64,000 nt of DNA from Plantago elongata (taxonomy: Eukaryota > Streptophyta > Magnoliopsida > Lamiales > Plantaginaceae). Each line of letters begins with the position of its first letter. Position 1 is the stretch's first letter. Under the pieces are notes generated by a model. The model made no database searches. It had not been told where the DNA came from and worked only from the letters and a program-made list of their open reading frames with translations. The stretch covers positions 27,936-91,935 of the forward strand of contig JAYMSP010000072.1 of NCBI GenBank assembly GCA_036897095.1, read 5' to 3'. Shown here in pieces: positions 37,301 through 49,178 of the stretch. A program made the translations under genes and the position numbers.

Positions 37301-38559
37301 AAGCAGAGCTTTCTTCTGATGATATAATGATAGTGCGGGTATTGTTATCTATATCATTCTGGTCAAGAGAGCTCATTTGGGGAGCATCCAACGTGGGACA
37401 AGTGTTTGCCTCCAAGGTTAGGGGGAAGCTATCTGAAGATGGCATGGGAATTTTGATTGGATAACTTAAAATGGTTCGGTAACCTACTATATTTATGAAA
37501 ATTGTTTGCAATCCACGAGTCAATTCATGTAAGTTGAAGGATTCTTTTGAAAGGTTAAAAAAGGTTTCAGTTTCGGAGGTGCAGCTGGTGGTGTTGGATG
37601 CCATCTATATTTTGAACTACAATGATCAACCGTTACTGAACAATCATAATCCATTAATAATTCATAGGTGAAGCTGAGATATATGTTAATGTTCAAATTC
37701 ATATATAAGTAGTTGCAACTATTAAAATCAAGCCCAAGTCATGTATTGAAGAATGGTTTTTATGCGTAATGAAGTACCTAGTTCGGTATTGACTGTGAAG
37801 CACTGATACATCTGTGGAGTTGACTTGTGGCAATAGGAATGCTTCTAATATGTATGTTTGAGATCCTCATGTTTGGAATACATTTTTTCCCCTATTTTAT
37901 TGTACATTTTTACTGAGTTGTTTAGGACTGGGGGACTGAGGTCGAATTTTAAGAAAGAGCACTATGGGCATGGAAACCTAACCCGCACCACCTGAAACTT
38001 TCTGTTTTCCTTATTTGTTTGTCCTATTCCATGTTTTTTGTTTCCATTTCTGGTAAGTTTTGTGTCCACACTCATAATTACTCCTGTACTTTATCTGCTC
38101 TCACATCTCTGTTTATTAGTGTATTGCCACTTGATATTTGTGGTCCTCCATCGTGAACGTGTTTCAATGAATGGTTCATTTGCTCACTGCGTAATGTTTC
38201 CGTTATTTCTTGGATGACGTCCCATCTTCTTTTGCCCGCTAGGTGTTCCTTTATGAACTATGCAAGTAGGAAGCAGTGTGCCCGCTGCCCGGAGCCACGT
38301 CCAGGTAGGGTTCTCGAACGTGGGCAGTGGGAGTGCCCCAAGTGAGTCTAGTTTCAATTTTACTCGGTTGTTGATTCTAATTTTTCAATCTCATGTTTGA
38401 CGCTTATATAATATAAATATTTTATGGACATTGCTTTCCACTCGCAGATGCGATTGCCTTAATTACAAAAGGGATACTAGCTGCAAGAAATGCAATCACG
38501 AGCCGACCTTGGACACTTCCATTGAGCATGATTTACCGACATGGAAGAGGCCTTACTGA
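34388..38559 (+). CDS. Organelle-targeted RanBP2-type zinc-finger protein (OZ/VAR3-like)
   Basis: Exons 34388-34770, 35509-35626, 35723-36087, 36866-36997, 38243-38341 and 38448-38559 give 402 aa. Residues 1-45 are Arg/Ser-rich without acids and look like a mitochondrial or dual organellar presequence. A poly-Ala/Pro stretch follows. Three RanBP2 zinc fingers with W-x-C-x2-C-x3-N-x6-C-x2-C lie at about residues 285-304, 329-348 and 362-381, each split by an intron after the second-Cys-adjacent Lys or Gly. The DWLCSGC, DWDCPKC and QWECPKC starts are typical. OZ family members act in organellar RNA editing and splicing complexes; the exact ortholog is not clear. The ATG chosen is the first in frame; the GTG-led extension upstream is not needed. 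Confidence 0.88.
34591..34607 (+). repeat. (GCA)n coding for poly-Ala
   Basis: A short GCA repeat inside exon 1 of the organellar zinc-finger gene encodes a run of Ala before four Pro. Likely length-variable between individuals. Confidence 0.8.
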
Positions 38560-40292
38560 TTTGTCTGCTACACATAATCTCAAATCTCCAAAGTTAGGGT
38601 TGACCTAATACTGGAGCAGTACACTATGAGAGTTTAATTTGCAATGAGGTGAAAGAGTTCATCTTCTTCTTCTTTTTTTTTTTTTTGCTGTGTTTTCTCA
38701 AAGCATAAGAAGTATCAAATTTATTAGTTGACAAAATAGGCGAAAGCGTAGTGTTTAAATTCAGCTGAGCTTGAGCAAGTATTGCTGCCATATACTCTAT
38801 CACTATGTTCTGTTTAGGATTACTATTATTACTCTGTATTTAGAAAGTTTTGGTGGTCTACATAGGCTAAACAAAAGCTGTGCGAAAGTGTACTCTTTGA
38901 TATCATATGCAGTTGAAGGTGCAGATCTCCTGGATCAAATCGAGTAGCACCTGGAGGAGTATTATTCAAGCTGTTATCATGAAGATATGGTCCTGAGAAC
39001 AGAAGAAGTTGAGCTTTCGGGCTATGATTGCTGTTATTGTGACCTTGTTTTCTCAAGTATCGGTCTCTTTGTTTGGTGTTCACTCCTATAACTAGTAGTA
39101 TTTCACAATTCAAATGGTACTTGGGGTCCTATCTACTCTCTGACATTATTCCTTTTATCTCATAGTAATATCTAAAATTAATACTTATAGATTATATCCT
39201 TGTTCAGAGGGTTGTGAACTTGTGATAATTTACAGTTTCTCTCTCAGAGCATTAAGCAAACGTTTCTCAATTTTTACCAACCTGAAATTTAATAAGTTGA
39301 TAAGAATGAACTTGAAAGTTAATGAACATAAGGGTTAGATAAGAGTTCAGGTTATCCTATAAACAAAATTCAGACCTAATTGCTATTTAGAGGATCGCTC
39401 CGTAATAAAATTTACAAAAGTTTATTCCGTATTAATACTTAAAAGATCCTATCTAGCACCTTAAAGAAATTTAAATATTATAATTTCTTTCCGTATTCTT
39501 TAGCTAGCTGATAAGAAATAACTTATTCTCGTTTTAATTGTACTCATACTTGATGAAAAAACGAGAACTAAAGAATTCACCTTTTTCAAATATTAAACTA
39601 AACGAATTTATACTTAGATAGTGATTGGTTTCTTAGCATTTGGAAGACTATTAATGATTTAAGTTTTGCTAAAATGAGCCCGTCTAAATATTTATGCTGT
39701 TCGAAATGCATTTTTACGATATTTTATAGTGATTGGTACGGAAAAAAAAAACTTTATTTACAAACTAATTTGAGAGTCAAAATGCTGAAAATTCTACAGT
39801 GACTAGACATTTCAAAACACGATTTTTCTTGTGTTTTGAATTACAAGTCCACGCCCCGCCAGTCTTCAGAAACTGCATTGTTATTGAGTTTCTTTATTTA
39901 AATTATTACAATATCAATTTGTATTACAAAAATAAAAATACCAGTCAATCGTGAAAGTTACTTTCTCCACTACTTTTGGGAATCTTGAGTTGTAAATGGA
40001 GTAGTTTTAATTTTATAAAAGTACTCCTACTACTACTACTTGAGGAAAAGAGAGAAACACATTGTGACATGAGTTGACTTGACTATTGACTAAATGGAAA
40101 TTTAGTAATGACCAAAAAATCATTCCTTTCCCAAACCGATCCCTCCAAAATGTAATAATATCACAAACACCCCCACATTTCCTGAGAAATAAAGAAACTG
40201 AAAATAGTATCAGTAGAGAACGAGTAACTGCAAGAAACTGCTACAAAATCACACAAACAGATCTGAATTCCCAAATCCCCATTTCCAATCCA
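38560..40292. other. Intergenic region
   Basis: 3'UTR of the zinc-finger gene and promoter/5'UTR of the UBP22 gene. AT-rich; I see no further gene or transposon. Confidence 0.6.
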
Positions 40293-42268
40293 ATGGTGTC
40301 ATCTTCATCTCCTCCACCTGAGGATCCCCAAACCCTACCCACCTCTCCTCCTCTCTGCCCACATTTATCCCTTCTACGATCCAATCCCGACCAAATCTCC
40401 TCTCGCCTCCCTTCCAACCCCCGCCCCTGCACCGTCTGCCACAAAATCCCCCCCCGCATCCTCTCCTGCATCTCCTGCGGCCACGTCGCCTGCCTCGATC
40501 ACGCGCCGCCACACGCCGAGGAAACCGCGCACACGCTCGCGGCGGACATTGAACGGAACGAGCTCTACTGCTGCATCTGCAATGATCACGTATACAGCCG
40601 CGATTTCGACGACATTTTTATCAAGGCGCTGTCGGTTGAGTCGCCGGAGAAGGCGAAGAAGAGGCGGCGCGTGGATTTCAAGCTGTGGAGTCCGGATTCC
40701 GGTGAGCGGCAGCTGATTGCGGCGAATACGACGCCGATTGCGGAGAGGAGGAGAGGTGCTGACGGAGAGGAAGTTCCGTTAGGGTTGCGTGGGCTGAGTA
40801 ATTTGGGGAGTACTTGTTTCATGAATTCGGTTTTGCAGGCGTTGATTCATAATCCGCCGTTGAGGAGTTACTTTTTGGGTGATATGCATAACAAGTTGAA
40901 TTGTCAGAGGGAGAATAAGACGATTGTGACGAGGCAGAGTGAAGCGAGTACTAGTAGTGGTGGTAAGAAGGGTAGTGGAAGTGGTAAAAAGAAGGGTGCT
41001 GCTATTGTTGAGGATCAGCCGCTGTGCGTGGTGTGTGATTTGGATGCGATTTATAAGGCTGCGTTTTCGGAAAAAACGAAGCCGTTTAGCCCCGCAAAGT
41101 TGTTGTACAGGTGAAATGCTTGTTTAGTTTAGTTTAATTCATTGTTGTTGGTTTATCTGTCATTTTAAGAACACTTGTACTTGTGAAAAGTATGAATCTG
41201 TTGGCATTGAATTGGTTTGGTTTGGTCAGTACATGTGGTGATTTAAGTGTATTGTGTGGTACAGTTCGTGGAAACATGCCTCAAATCTGGCGAGCTATGA
41301 GCAACAGGATGCGCATGAGTTTTTCATTACTATGTTGGGTGCTATACATGATAAATTGCAGAAGGATAAGCGGAAGAGTTTTACTTCTGGTAAGAATAGG
41401 ATCAGAATATTTCTCTGTTTATTGTTCTCAACAACTAAAGCAAGAAGGGGAATAGGTTTTATTGCATATTTTGGCAATTAATCCGTTTCTTTATGTGTTT
41501 TCTAAGTTGGGGGTCCATGAAAATATTAAAATTTAGTTTGTGTCCTTACAGTTGCGGGCCTCAAGATGATGTTAAGATCCAACTTTCAATTACTAGAGGC
41601 TTTAAATAGAAATGTTTTATGTTGGATTCTTTTTCAAGTTTATTAGAATATTATGTATTGAGCCATGTGTCTAAGAATTTCTTCTTTTAAGGTGGCTCAG
41701 GCAGTGGGAGTCTTCGTTTATCTCTAGTGATGCACTAAAGACCATGATTTAGACTGGTCTGCTCCTGTACTTAGGATTAGGAGAGCGTTCTGTTGTTTCT
41801 CTTGTTATTCGTTTGCTAAAAACTCATCTTATTTAAAGGTGTCCTGATTTGTCCTGCAATTCGTTACTCAAGTAACTTTCTACTCCATCAGATGGTTGGA
41901 TGGCTAACTGTCTGCAACTCTGTATAAGTAAATATTTGAGGCCTTAATATTACTATGAGCACACCTAGATAAATAGCTGTTGCTGAAGAAGAGGGATGTT
42001 ATAAGATAGTACCCTCTAAAATGTCACATCCATGCCCATTTATTTCACTTTTTCCTTGGTGCTTATATTGGCTAGCATCTTAGCAAATCAATGTAAACAA
42101 ACAAACTGAGAGCTGTTACATATTCCTGTCACTGGTTTTGACTCAATTATAAATAATTAAGATTTCCTAGAGCGTGAACTAGGAAAATCTTGACATTCTC
42201 TCATACACTCAAGGATCATAACCCTTGTATTTGCCTACTATTATCTCATCTGGTCTAGGAAATGCAAG

Positions 42269-42299
<31 letters not shown>

Positions 42300-43818
42300 G
42301 CACAGCACATGCACTGCACACATATATAGCAAAATAATGAGTGAAATTAATTTCTAATGCAGGAATATGGGTCTAGGTTGTCCAATTCCCTTAGGCGTTC
42401 AAAACTTCAAATTGAGAATTGCTCTAACAATTAGGGCCAACACTCCAAATCGCAAGCTTGCCAGCTGCTTAACTTCTGTAAGTGTTCAAATTCTTCAGCG
42501 TATTGAGTTCCAAAATAGGTTTTTCTAACTTCATCTGTGCCATTGTTAGGTCCTCACTTCTGAAGCTGTGGTTTTTACTGTGAACTACTCCTGAGCTATT
42601 ATTAGACTTCAATTTGGACATTTGAATAGTTTGGTGTTACTCATGAATCTCTGTATATTTGCATCCATCCAATGTTTCCAAAGACTTTGGAGGATATTCA
42701 CAGGGTTCAGTTTTCATCAATTTCGTTTGTTAGCTTCATCTCACCTGTTATGGAATCCTTGATTCCGAACAGCTAATTCCAGTCTTGAAAATGCTCATCT
42801 CTAGGGTCTATCAATCCTTCCAATTTAGGCCTACCATGTTGATCATATTGTTTTAGCTGGGCTTCTTTTTCCATCCTTTGTAAGTTGTAAACCTTACAAG
42901 CTGTTCCTCAGAAATTTAAATGACATACATGCATTGAATCATCTGTTATCATATTACTGCGCTAACTATGTCTTATTTTCTTCTTATTCTTTACTGTGCC
43001 TAAGTGGGTTTGGCATCTGGAAACTGTTCTGTTGCCATCATATCATGTAACAATATTTTTCATATGCAGGCACAATGGATTGTTGTATTGCCCACCGTGT
43101 ATTTTCTGGCAGCCTGAGATCTGATGTCACGTGTATATCCTGTGGTTACTCATCTGTAAAAACTGATCCGTGTATAGATATCTCACTAGACTTGGAGCCT
43201 AATCATACAGATCATGGGAAACCAACCTCTTCAAAGTCCAATAGTTCAGTCAATAACGAGGTAGATCCCATTTCCACCTTGACAGGATGTCTAGATAGGT
43301 TTACAAGGGCTGAGAAATTGGGAGCCGACCAGAAATTCTTCTGCCCGAAGTGCAAAACAATGCAGGAGTCTATTAAACAGATGTCTATAGGAACACTTCC
43401 TCTTGTATGTTGCTTTCATATAAAGAGATTCGAGCATTGTCACATTGATAACATGGCGCGAAAGATTGATCGTTACTTGCAGTTTCCTTTTGTCTTGGAC
43501 ATGACACCTTATGTTTCTTCATCTGTCCTGAGGCAAAGCTATGGCAGAATGTTTCCAAATGAGGCAGATTTGAAAGCTGGTTCTAGTGACTCTTCATTTG
43601 AGTTTGATCTGTTTGCTGTGATAACTCACTCTGGTAGCCTTCATGCAGGACATTATGTGACTTACTTGAGATTGAGTGGTGATTGGTACAAGTGTGATGA
43701 TGCTTGGATCACTCGAGTGAATGATGATATCGTGAGGAGTGCACAGGGGTACATGATGTTCTATGTGCAAAAAATGTATAGCTATGGAGCAAGTGAAACA
43801 GCAGGTGCATCATCATGA
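40293..43818 (+). CDS. UBP22: Ubiquitin-specific protease, UBP22 type (SAGA deubiquitinase)
   Basis: Exons 40293-41110, 41265-41389 and 43070-43818 give 563 aa, matching the UBP22 family. An N-terminal ZnF-UBP domain (residues 22-105) shows CPH, CTVC, CISCGH, CLDH and CCIC ligands. The catalytic Cys box [10 protein letters not shown] has its Cys at about residue 175; the His box [10 protein letters not shown] has its His at about 509, followed by WYKCDDAW. A second structural zinc site is formed by CVVC (exon 1) or CISC and CPKC pairs in the catalytic domain. The Arabidopsis relative removes ubiquitin from histone H2B in the SAGA DUB module. The frame reaches upstream of the ATG only through a TTG-led extension, so the MVSSSS start is preferred. 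Intron 2 is 1.68 kb with an AC repeat. Confidence 0.94.
42269..42294 (+). repeat. (AC)13 microsatellite in UBP22 intron 2
   Basis: Thirteen AC units, followed by a degenerate gcacagcacagcacatgcac tail. Confidence 0.95.
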
Positions 43819-44363
43819 GTGGCTAAGCATGTTTGGTGATACAGAGGCTTGTGATTCCGAAACAACTCATCTGCTCGCATGGTCTTTCTGATTCTTGTAC
43901 ACTGTAAACATGATGCATGATCTGTTGAAAGGTCAATGAGGACCTCAACTTGATATTGGCGAAGCCATGAATTAGATTCTTTGCAGTCGGCTCTTCCCGA
44001 CTTCTTTTTATAATTGTTCTATTTTTGTGCTGATAGATTTGTACCTTGATAGGTTTACTTACAGACTAGAAATAGTGGGAACTGGTGACAAAGTTGAAAG
44101 GTTTACTAATATAGGTCATTGACTTTGAAATCCTCTGTTAAGTGGAAGTTATTGCAATCTTGTCATTTTTTTTAGGTATACGGATATTTCAGAGCTTCAT
44201 TGGCTTTTTGCAGGAATTGAGAAGTACAAACGTGAAGTTTCTTTTATACAATGAACGTTGATACAAAACATTCGGGAGAGCTTTTACACAAATTCTTCCT
44301 ACAGGGTCTACAACTAATCATTAAAATCCACTGCACAAATTTACAATGAAAATGCAACAATTC
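43819..44363. other. Convergent 3' region
   Basis: Only 545 bp separate the stop codons of the facing UBP22 and ARM-repeat genes; this must hold both 3'UTRs. No other feature seen. Confidence 0.7.
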
Positions 44364-45515
44364 TCAGGGTGTAGAACCCCATAAAACTTCAGCAACAATG
44401 GTGGCACATTCAGCATCAGACACACATGCCTCTCTTATTTTGCTCAGTATCTGCTGCTTGAAAGCCCTCTTTTCCCTCTGCCCCAACCCTTCTCCCACTT
44501 GCAACTGCACTGCGAATCTCGCTACACAACCTGCAAACGGATGATGACCTGGGTACATATCCTTATCTACCACATTCCCTGCAAACTCCAACCTCTGCAA
44601 TTCCACTAGCCTTGTAATCAAACCACCTTTGATCATCGCTTCCACTGCCTCTTTTCGACCATAATAACCAATTTCCATCGCACAATTCATCGCAGTGATC
44701 CACATTTCCATCTCACCAGCGGACAAATAACCAATGATCTTCACAATACCACCACATGATAAAAGCTCATCCACCAAAGGGCTTCTTATAGCCCTTATTA
44801 ACACCGAAATAATCTGCAAGGAACACGAAGAACCCATCGAAACCAACGCCTTGACACTTCCTCCAACCAACACATTTCCAACAAACACATCTTTGTTGAA
44901 AAGAACAAGCTCCTTCATCAAAACAGCCGCCTTTTCTCGAACAGCTTCCGAAAACAGGGGATTGCATAAAACCCACTCGAGCTCCGAATACAGCCCCGAT
45001 TTCAACAGCAAGTGTTGCAAATCAATGTCAAATCCTTTCACCAGCCTCTCTTGCAACAAACTCATTTTATCAAACAGTTTCTCTACATCCAATGACGACC
45101 ACAACCCCGGCAAAGAACAGCGCATGTCAGCTACAGTAACAGTCAAACACGACACCGTCTCCTGATCAATCAACTCCTGCAACTCCGATTCGATCAATCC
45201 AGCCAGTCTTTTGATCTCATGCGATTTAACCAGGTGGAAAAGGAACGACTTTAAACCATGAGACGACGACTTGGAGCTTTGCAGGTCCTGAACCAAATCA
45301 GACATCTCTGATAGATGCTGGGAGAGTGAGTCATGACGTGGGTAGGTGGAAAGAATGGAACTTGATGCTGTACGGAGCTCGATCAAGGCTTTAATGGCGG
45401 ATGAATCGGAATCAAGCGGGTCGAAATTATGAGATACGACGTTCAGGGCTTCCAAGATTTTGAGTAATATGTGATGGGTGTCGAGTTTTTGAAGTGATGA
45501 TTGAGTTTGAATCAT
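44364..45515 (-). CDS. ARM-repeat protein, intronless
   Basis: A single exon of 383 codons. The sequence is all-helical and Leu-rich, with ARM-like segments from about residue 180 on (for example AVREKAAVLMKEL, GGSVKALVSMGSSCSLQIISVL, cut into parts here, and SCGGIVKIIGYLS, MIKGGLITRLVELQ). There is no U-box or other recognisable catalytic domain. The start is the ATG at 45515 (MIQTQSSLQKLD), the first in the open frame. It resembles plant ARM-repeat proteins of uncharacterised function; a scaffold or adaptor role is the usual inference. Confidence 0.88.
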   Translation of the reverse strand: MIQTQSSLQKLDTHHILLKILEALNVVSHNFDPLDSDSSAIKALIELRTASSSILSTYPRHDSLSQHLSEMSDLVQDLQSSKSSSHGLKSFLFHLVKSHEIKRLAGLIESELQELIDQETVSCLTVTVADMRCSLPGLWSSLDVEKLFDKMSLLQERLVKGFDIDLQHLLLKSGLYSELEWVLCNPLFSEAVREKAAVLMKELVLFNKDVFVGNVLVGGSVKALVSMGSSCSLQIISVLIRAIRSPLVDELLSCGGIVKIIGYLSAGEMEMWITAMNCAMEIGYYGRKEAVEAMIKGGLITRLVELQRLEFAGNVVDKDMYPGHHPFAGCVARFAVQLQVGEGLGQREKRAFKQQILSKIREACVSDAECATIVAEVLWGSTP

Positions 45516-45798
45516 GATGAAGAGGAATGGGAGTAGTCGAGTTCGGCAGGAAAATTAACTAGTAACAGGGGAAGAAGAGGAATGGTGGATATATTGATTG
45601 ATGGTCTTTTCATTGATTAGTTTTTTTGGAGATGAATCAAATTGACTACATACATTCATGTCTAGAAAGGACGAAAGCGCATGTTACACATGGAGCAATG
45701 GTTCATGTTTCCCTACTCACTGCTGGTCAATAATCATCACTGCTACTTGATGGATGGGTTAATTAAACAAGTAATAAGTTTGTGGATATCCAGTCGAG

Positions 45799-46117
45799 GA
45801 GACTTGCTATCATTGAGGGTATATGCATGGTTTATTCTTCCACAACTGTTGTTATGCAACATGGTAGGTGAGTCTATGTGACGAGGATTATTCATATTGT
45901 TTAGGTACGGTTGGGTATACAATCTGAATTAGTAAAACCCAATTCAAATGGCCTGTTAAAAACAATGTGAATGATACTCGTCACATAGACTCACCTACCA
46001 TGTTGCATACAACACTCGTGGAAGAATAAACCATGCATATACCCTCAATTTTATGAATGATAGTAAGTCTCAGCCATTTGAATTGGGTTTTGTCAATTTA
46101 AAATGTATATCAAACTG
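45799..46117. repeat. Large inverted duplication (arms about 104-113 bp)
   Basis: 45799-45902 returns as its complement at 45960-46072 with few mismatches, a 10-base insertion and a 1-base gap; both contain gcaacatggtaggtgagtct or its complement. A second pair, aaaacccaattcaaatggc (45936-45954) and its complement (46074-46092), overlaps the first in the order A-B-A'-B'. Read on the opposite strand, the right half is B-A, so B flanks A on both sides like a terminal direct repeat. Confidence 0.88.
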
Positions 46118-46772
46118 TCTCTTAATTATTGAGTTTGAATTGATCAACAAGATAATGGAAACTATGGAGTTCAGGGAGATAACCTAGTCGACTCAACTTG
46201 TTTAACTATTCTAGGCTTGTAATTTCTATTTCTTCAAATTATGCATCCTACATTGCATCATCGAATGCAATGTGAGCCATGGGACATGAGCAGTATACTC
46301 AAATCGCATATAGGTAAAGAATCATACGTGAAATGCCGACTGATTAACTTTTTCATTTTTGTTGAATATAAATATCCCACTTCCTTTTAAGTTTAATTTA
46401 TATAGATGTATATGTCATACTTTTCCAATGTTGCATGTATAAGTTTAAATAGTGTTAAACATATATACATTAAAAAAAATGTAATATTAATAATTAAATA
46501 TGAGATAGTTAGGAAAAGCTACTTATTTGCTTTGGACAAATTTATTGTGGAAGAATAGTTTAGTTTAATAAATTTAAATTGAGGTGAATGGAGCCTGATA
46601 ATAAGTTAAGGAAAGGAAGAGATATTTAAAGAGTAAACCTTAATTAGCTCCACCTGCTAGATGTACGCATTAATTAAGATTGTGACAACAAAATTAAATG
46701 GCTTAATCTAGAGCATACATGTCTGAATTTTTTTAGTGGTTATAGAATATAGTAGATGGAAAATTGATGTCG

Positions 46773-46795
46773 TAACGTAACGTAACGTAACGCAT
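46773..46795 (+). repeat. (CGTAA)4 microsatellite
   Basis: Four tandem CGTAA/AACGT units (cgtaacgtaacgtaacgtaa) in otherwise AT-rich DNA. Confidence 0.9.
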
Positions 46796-47378
46796 TGTGA
46801 TTGGCATCTACCTCAACTTACAATATTCAATTTGAATACTACGTACATAACAGATTAGGTGTATGCATACATCACCACCATACTCGGTATCTATTTTTGA
46901 TCATTCATTAGTGATTAATTGCTTTAAAATGTTTGTTTTTCCGGTTCAAATCGTATAAAGTTTGATTTATGTCAACAAATTTAGATGGTTCGAAGAATAT
47001 GCTATTTGGATTGGATTGGGAAGGTTTGTAGAATATACTATTTGAATTGAATTCGGATTAAATTAGATTAGATGTAATAATCATCGGACCTTAATGAATA
47101 TTTGATATAAATATTACTACTTTTTGGGTGATTAAAGATAAAACATAAGGCTACCTGAGAAAGTTAAGATAAAATTAAATAGATCAAAGATAACACATGT
47201 AAGTTTATTGAAATTAAAAAAAAATCACAAACGACTTTTCAAAATAAAATAAAAGTTGTGACAAGTTAAAGGAGATTGAAAAGTAATAAATATAACTTCG
47301 CGAGTTTGAACTTGAAACCAACACTATCCCCTTGAATTTACTTTGAATTTGAGTTGAATTTTGTTCAAATTTCAGTGT

Positions 47379-47399
47379 ACACACACACACACACACACA
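47379..47399 (+). repeat. (AC)n microsatellite
   Basis: About ten AC units in the PAP26 upstream region. Confidence 0.95.
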
Positions 47400-47704
47400 T
47401 ATATTACTACACTCTTCATCATACTTTATTCAACTTAAGTTACTATTCATAAATTTAAAATACAACAAAATATAACAATTTAATACAAAATTCAAACTAC
47501 ATTTAACTCAATATTCATGATCTTCCCAATTCAACTCAAGTTGAGTTTAGAGAAAATGTTAAATTACTTCTTTATCAACTTCAAAATTAAAAAAAAATCA
47601 ATGTCAAACGAGTTTATCCACTCACGTATATATATAAAACAATGTCGAAACTGACTATTTCAATAAGATGAGGAGAGTGCCTCACTCCAAAATCAACTTC
47701 AAGT

Positions 47705-47872
47705 TTTTATTAACCAATACCAATTTCAAATAAGTTTTTATTCTCAGAATAACATGTCTTGTAAGTATGTGTAAATTCATTACCATTTTTATTTACCAAT
47801 ACCAATTTCAAACAAAGTTTTTATTCTCAAAGAATAACATGTCTTGCAAGTATGTGTAAATTCATTACCATT
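47705..47872 (+). repeat. Two-copy tandem duplication, period 82
   Basis: The block starting tttttatt(a/t)accaatacca and ending gtgtaaattcattaccatt occurs at 47705 and 47787, with a few substitutions and small indels. Confidence 0.9.
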
Positions 47873-48538
47873 ACGGGGCGCAATAATCGAATGAAAAGAA
47901 ACAAGAAGCTAATAAGCTACAATTTATCAGGGCTCTATTTAGCAAATTTTTTTTTTTTTTGAATAAGCTAACCAAATTAGCTTATTCACATAACAAATTT
48001 TTTATTAGAAAGAAATTATTAAGCTAAAAAGCTAGTGATAAACATAGAATTCAACTTTCAATTACAAGAGTTAAGAGTTTTGAATCAAATGTTTCGTTCC
48101 AGGTTCATCTTTTCGTAGACCGGACATAAGTATTAATAAAAAATTGAATAAAGTATAATAGAAGTTGTTAAATATGAGAAATAGTTAGTAGAGTAGTAGA
48201 GATGTTAATAAACAAGGTAGAAAATTAAATAAAGTAGAAAAGAAATATTTCATTTAAAAGATGTAAATATGATGTTGAGACGGATCAAATGAAATACGAA
48301 AATAAGGTGGGCCAAGTAGCAGCCAATAGGAGCCGAGCAAGTGTCCTTACTCCCTGCCATAGTTATGGTGAAACATTCCGGCACTTTCACGCCTCGTCAC
48401 CCAACCAACTTGAATCAGAGAGAGCACAGCACGCTGACTTGAGTGATTTCATTCCAAAGCTTCCATCTTTACTTCTCTTTCTCTCATATTGATCCCATTG
48501 TTTACATCGCACTCCCTTTTCTCTGCGATTTTTTCCAG

Positions 48539-49121
48539 GTAAAGATTAAATCAATTTGTAATGTGTTCATGCTCGTTTCGTGTTACTGAACCAATATGCG
48601 ATTCATCATGTTTTTCTTGAAAAGGGATCTCATAGATGGAACTTTACGTGATTTTGGTTTCTGGGTGTGGTTTATTTAGCTTTTTTTTTCTTTTTTTTTA
48701 ATTCTTGATCAGTAGAATATGTGGTGTGTTGGTTTTTGTAAGGCTTCGAATCACTGATTGAAGTGGATTTGAGCTGGTTTTGTTGTACATATGTATAGTT
48801 TGATTATCTACTCATGCTTATGCCTACTTAGTGATCTTACAGTTTGGAAAAACTGATCTTTTTGAATCTTTTGTTATTTTTATTTTATCCGTTTGCTCTA
48901 GAATATGCTATGTACTCTTCGGCTGTTATTGTCTGTCTGCAGTGGAATATTTGAACTATTCGGATGCCATATTTTGTAGTTTATTTATGTTTTGCATTGA
49001 GGAATCAGGATTAAGGCAAAAGATTGGCTCAACTCCTCAAGTATTGGCTTGCTTGTGTCACTTGTTCGATAGAGTTTCATAGAGATGTGCTGCAATTTAT
49101 GTATGTTTTGCATTGGTTCAG
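48539..49121 (+). other. Intron in the 5'UTR of the PAP26 gene
   Basis: A donor (CCAG|GTAAAG at 48538/48539) and an acceptor (GGTTCAG at 49121) bracket 583 bp just before the ATG at 49141. The first, non-coding exon would be the CT-rich stretch before 48538. There is no in-frame coding upstream, so this is a leader intron. Confidence 0.7.
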
Positions 49122-49178
49122 GATTAAGTGAAAGGACTAGATGTTAGCTCAAATAGTGCTTGTGTCATCTGTTCTGTG
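48981..49178 (+). repeat. Duplicated segment spanning the PAP26 splice acceptor and start
   Basis: 48981-49070 and 49095-49178 are diverged direct copies: ttatgttttgcattg, then tcaggattaag, then gctcaa, then gcttgtgtca, then ctgttc/cttgttc. The downstream copy provides the real acceptor, ATG and signal-peptide codons; the upstream copy has an AG in the same place but reads ttggctcaa where the ATG should be. Confidence 0.75.

Larger units (their letters stand above)
45516..48430. other. Divergent intergenic region between the ARM gene and PAP26
   Basis: Contains the inverted duplication at 45799-46117, a CGTAA pentanucleotide array, an AC microsatellite and an 82-bp tandem duplication. The rest is AT-rich with no gene seen. 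Confidence 0.65.

Noticed and set aside
40086-40292. In-frame extension upstream of the UBP22 ATG
   Set aside because: The extension would start at TTG and has no family resemblance; the ATG at 40293 directly precedes the Pro-rich lead-in to the ZnF-UBP domain.
45681-45881. 66-codon plus-strand frame
   Set aside because: It lies across the left arm of the inverted duplication and shows no protein-like features.
46995-47038. P1BS-like (GNATATNC) motifs upstream of PAP26, also GGATATCC at about 45784
   Set aside because: The motif has only six fixed bases and is expected by chance in AT-rich DNA; these sites are 1.4 kb or more from the transcript start.
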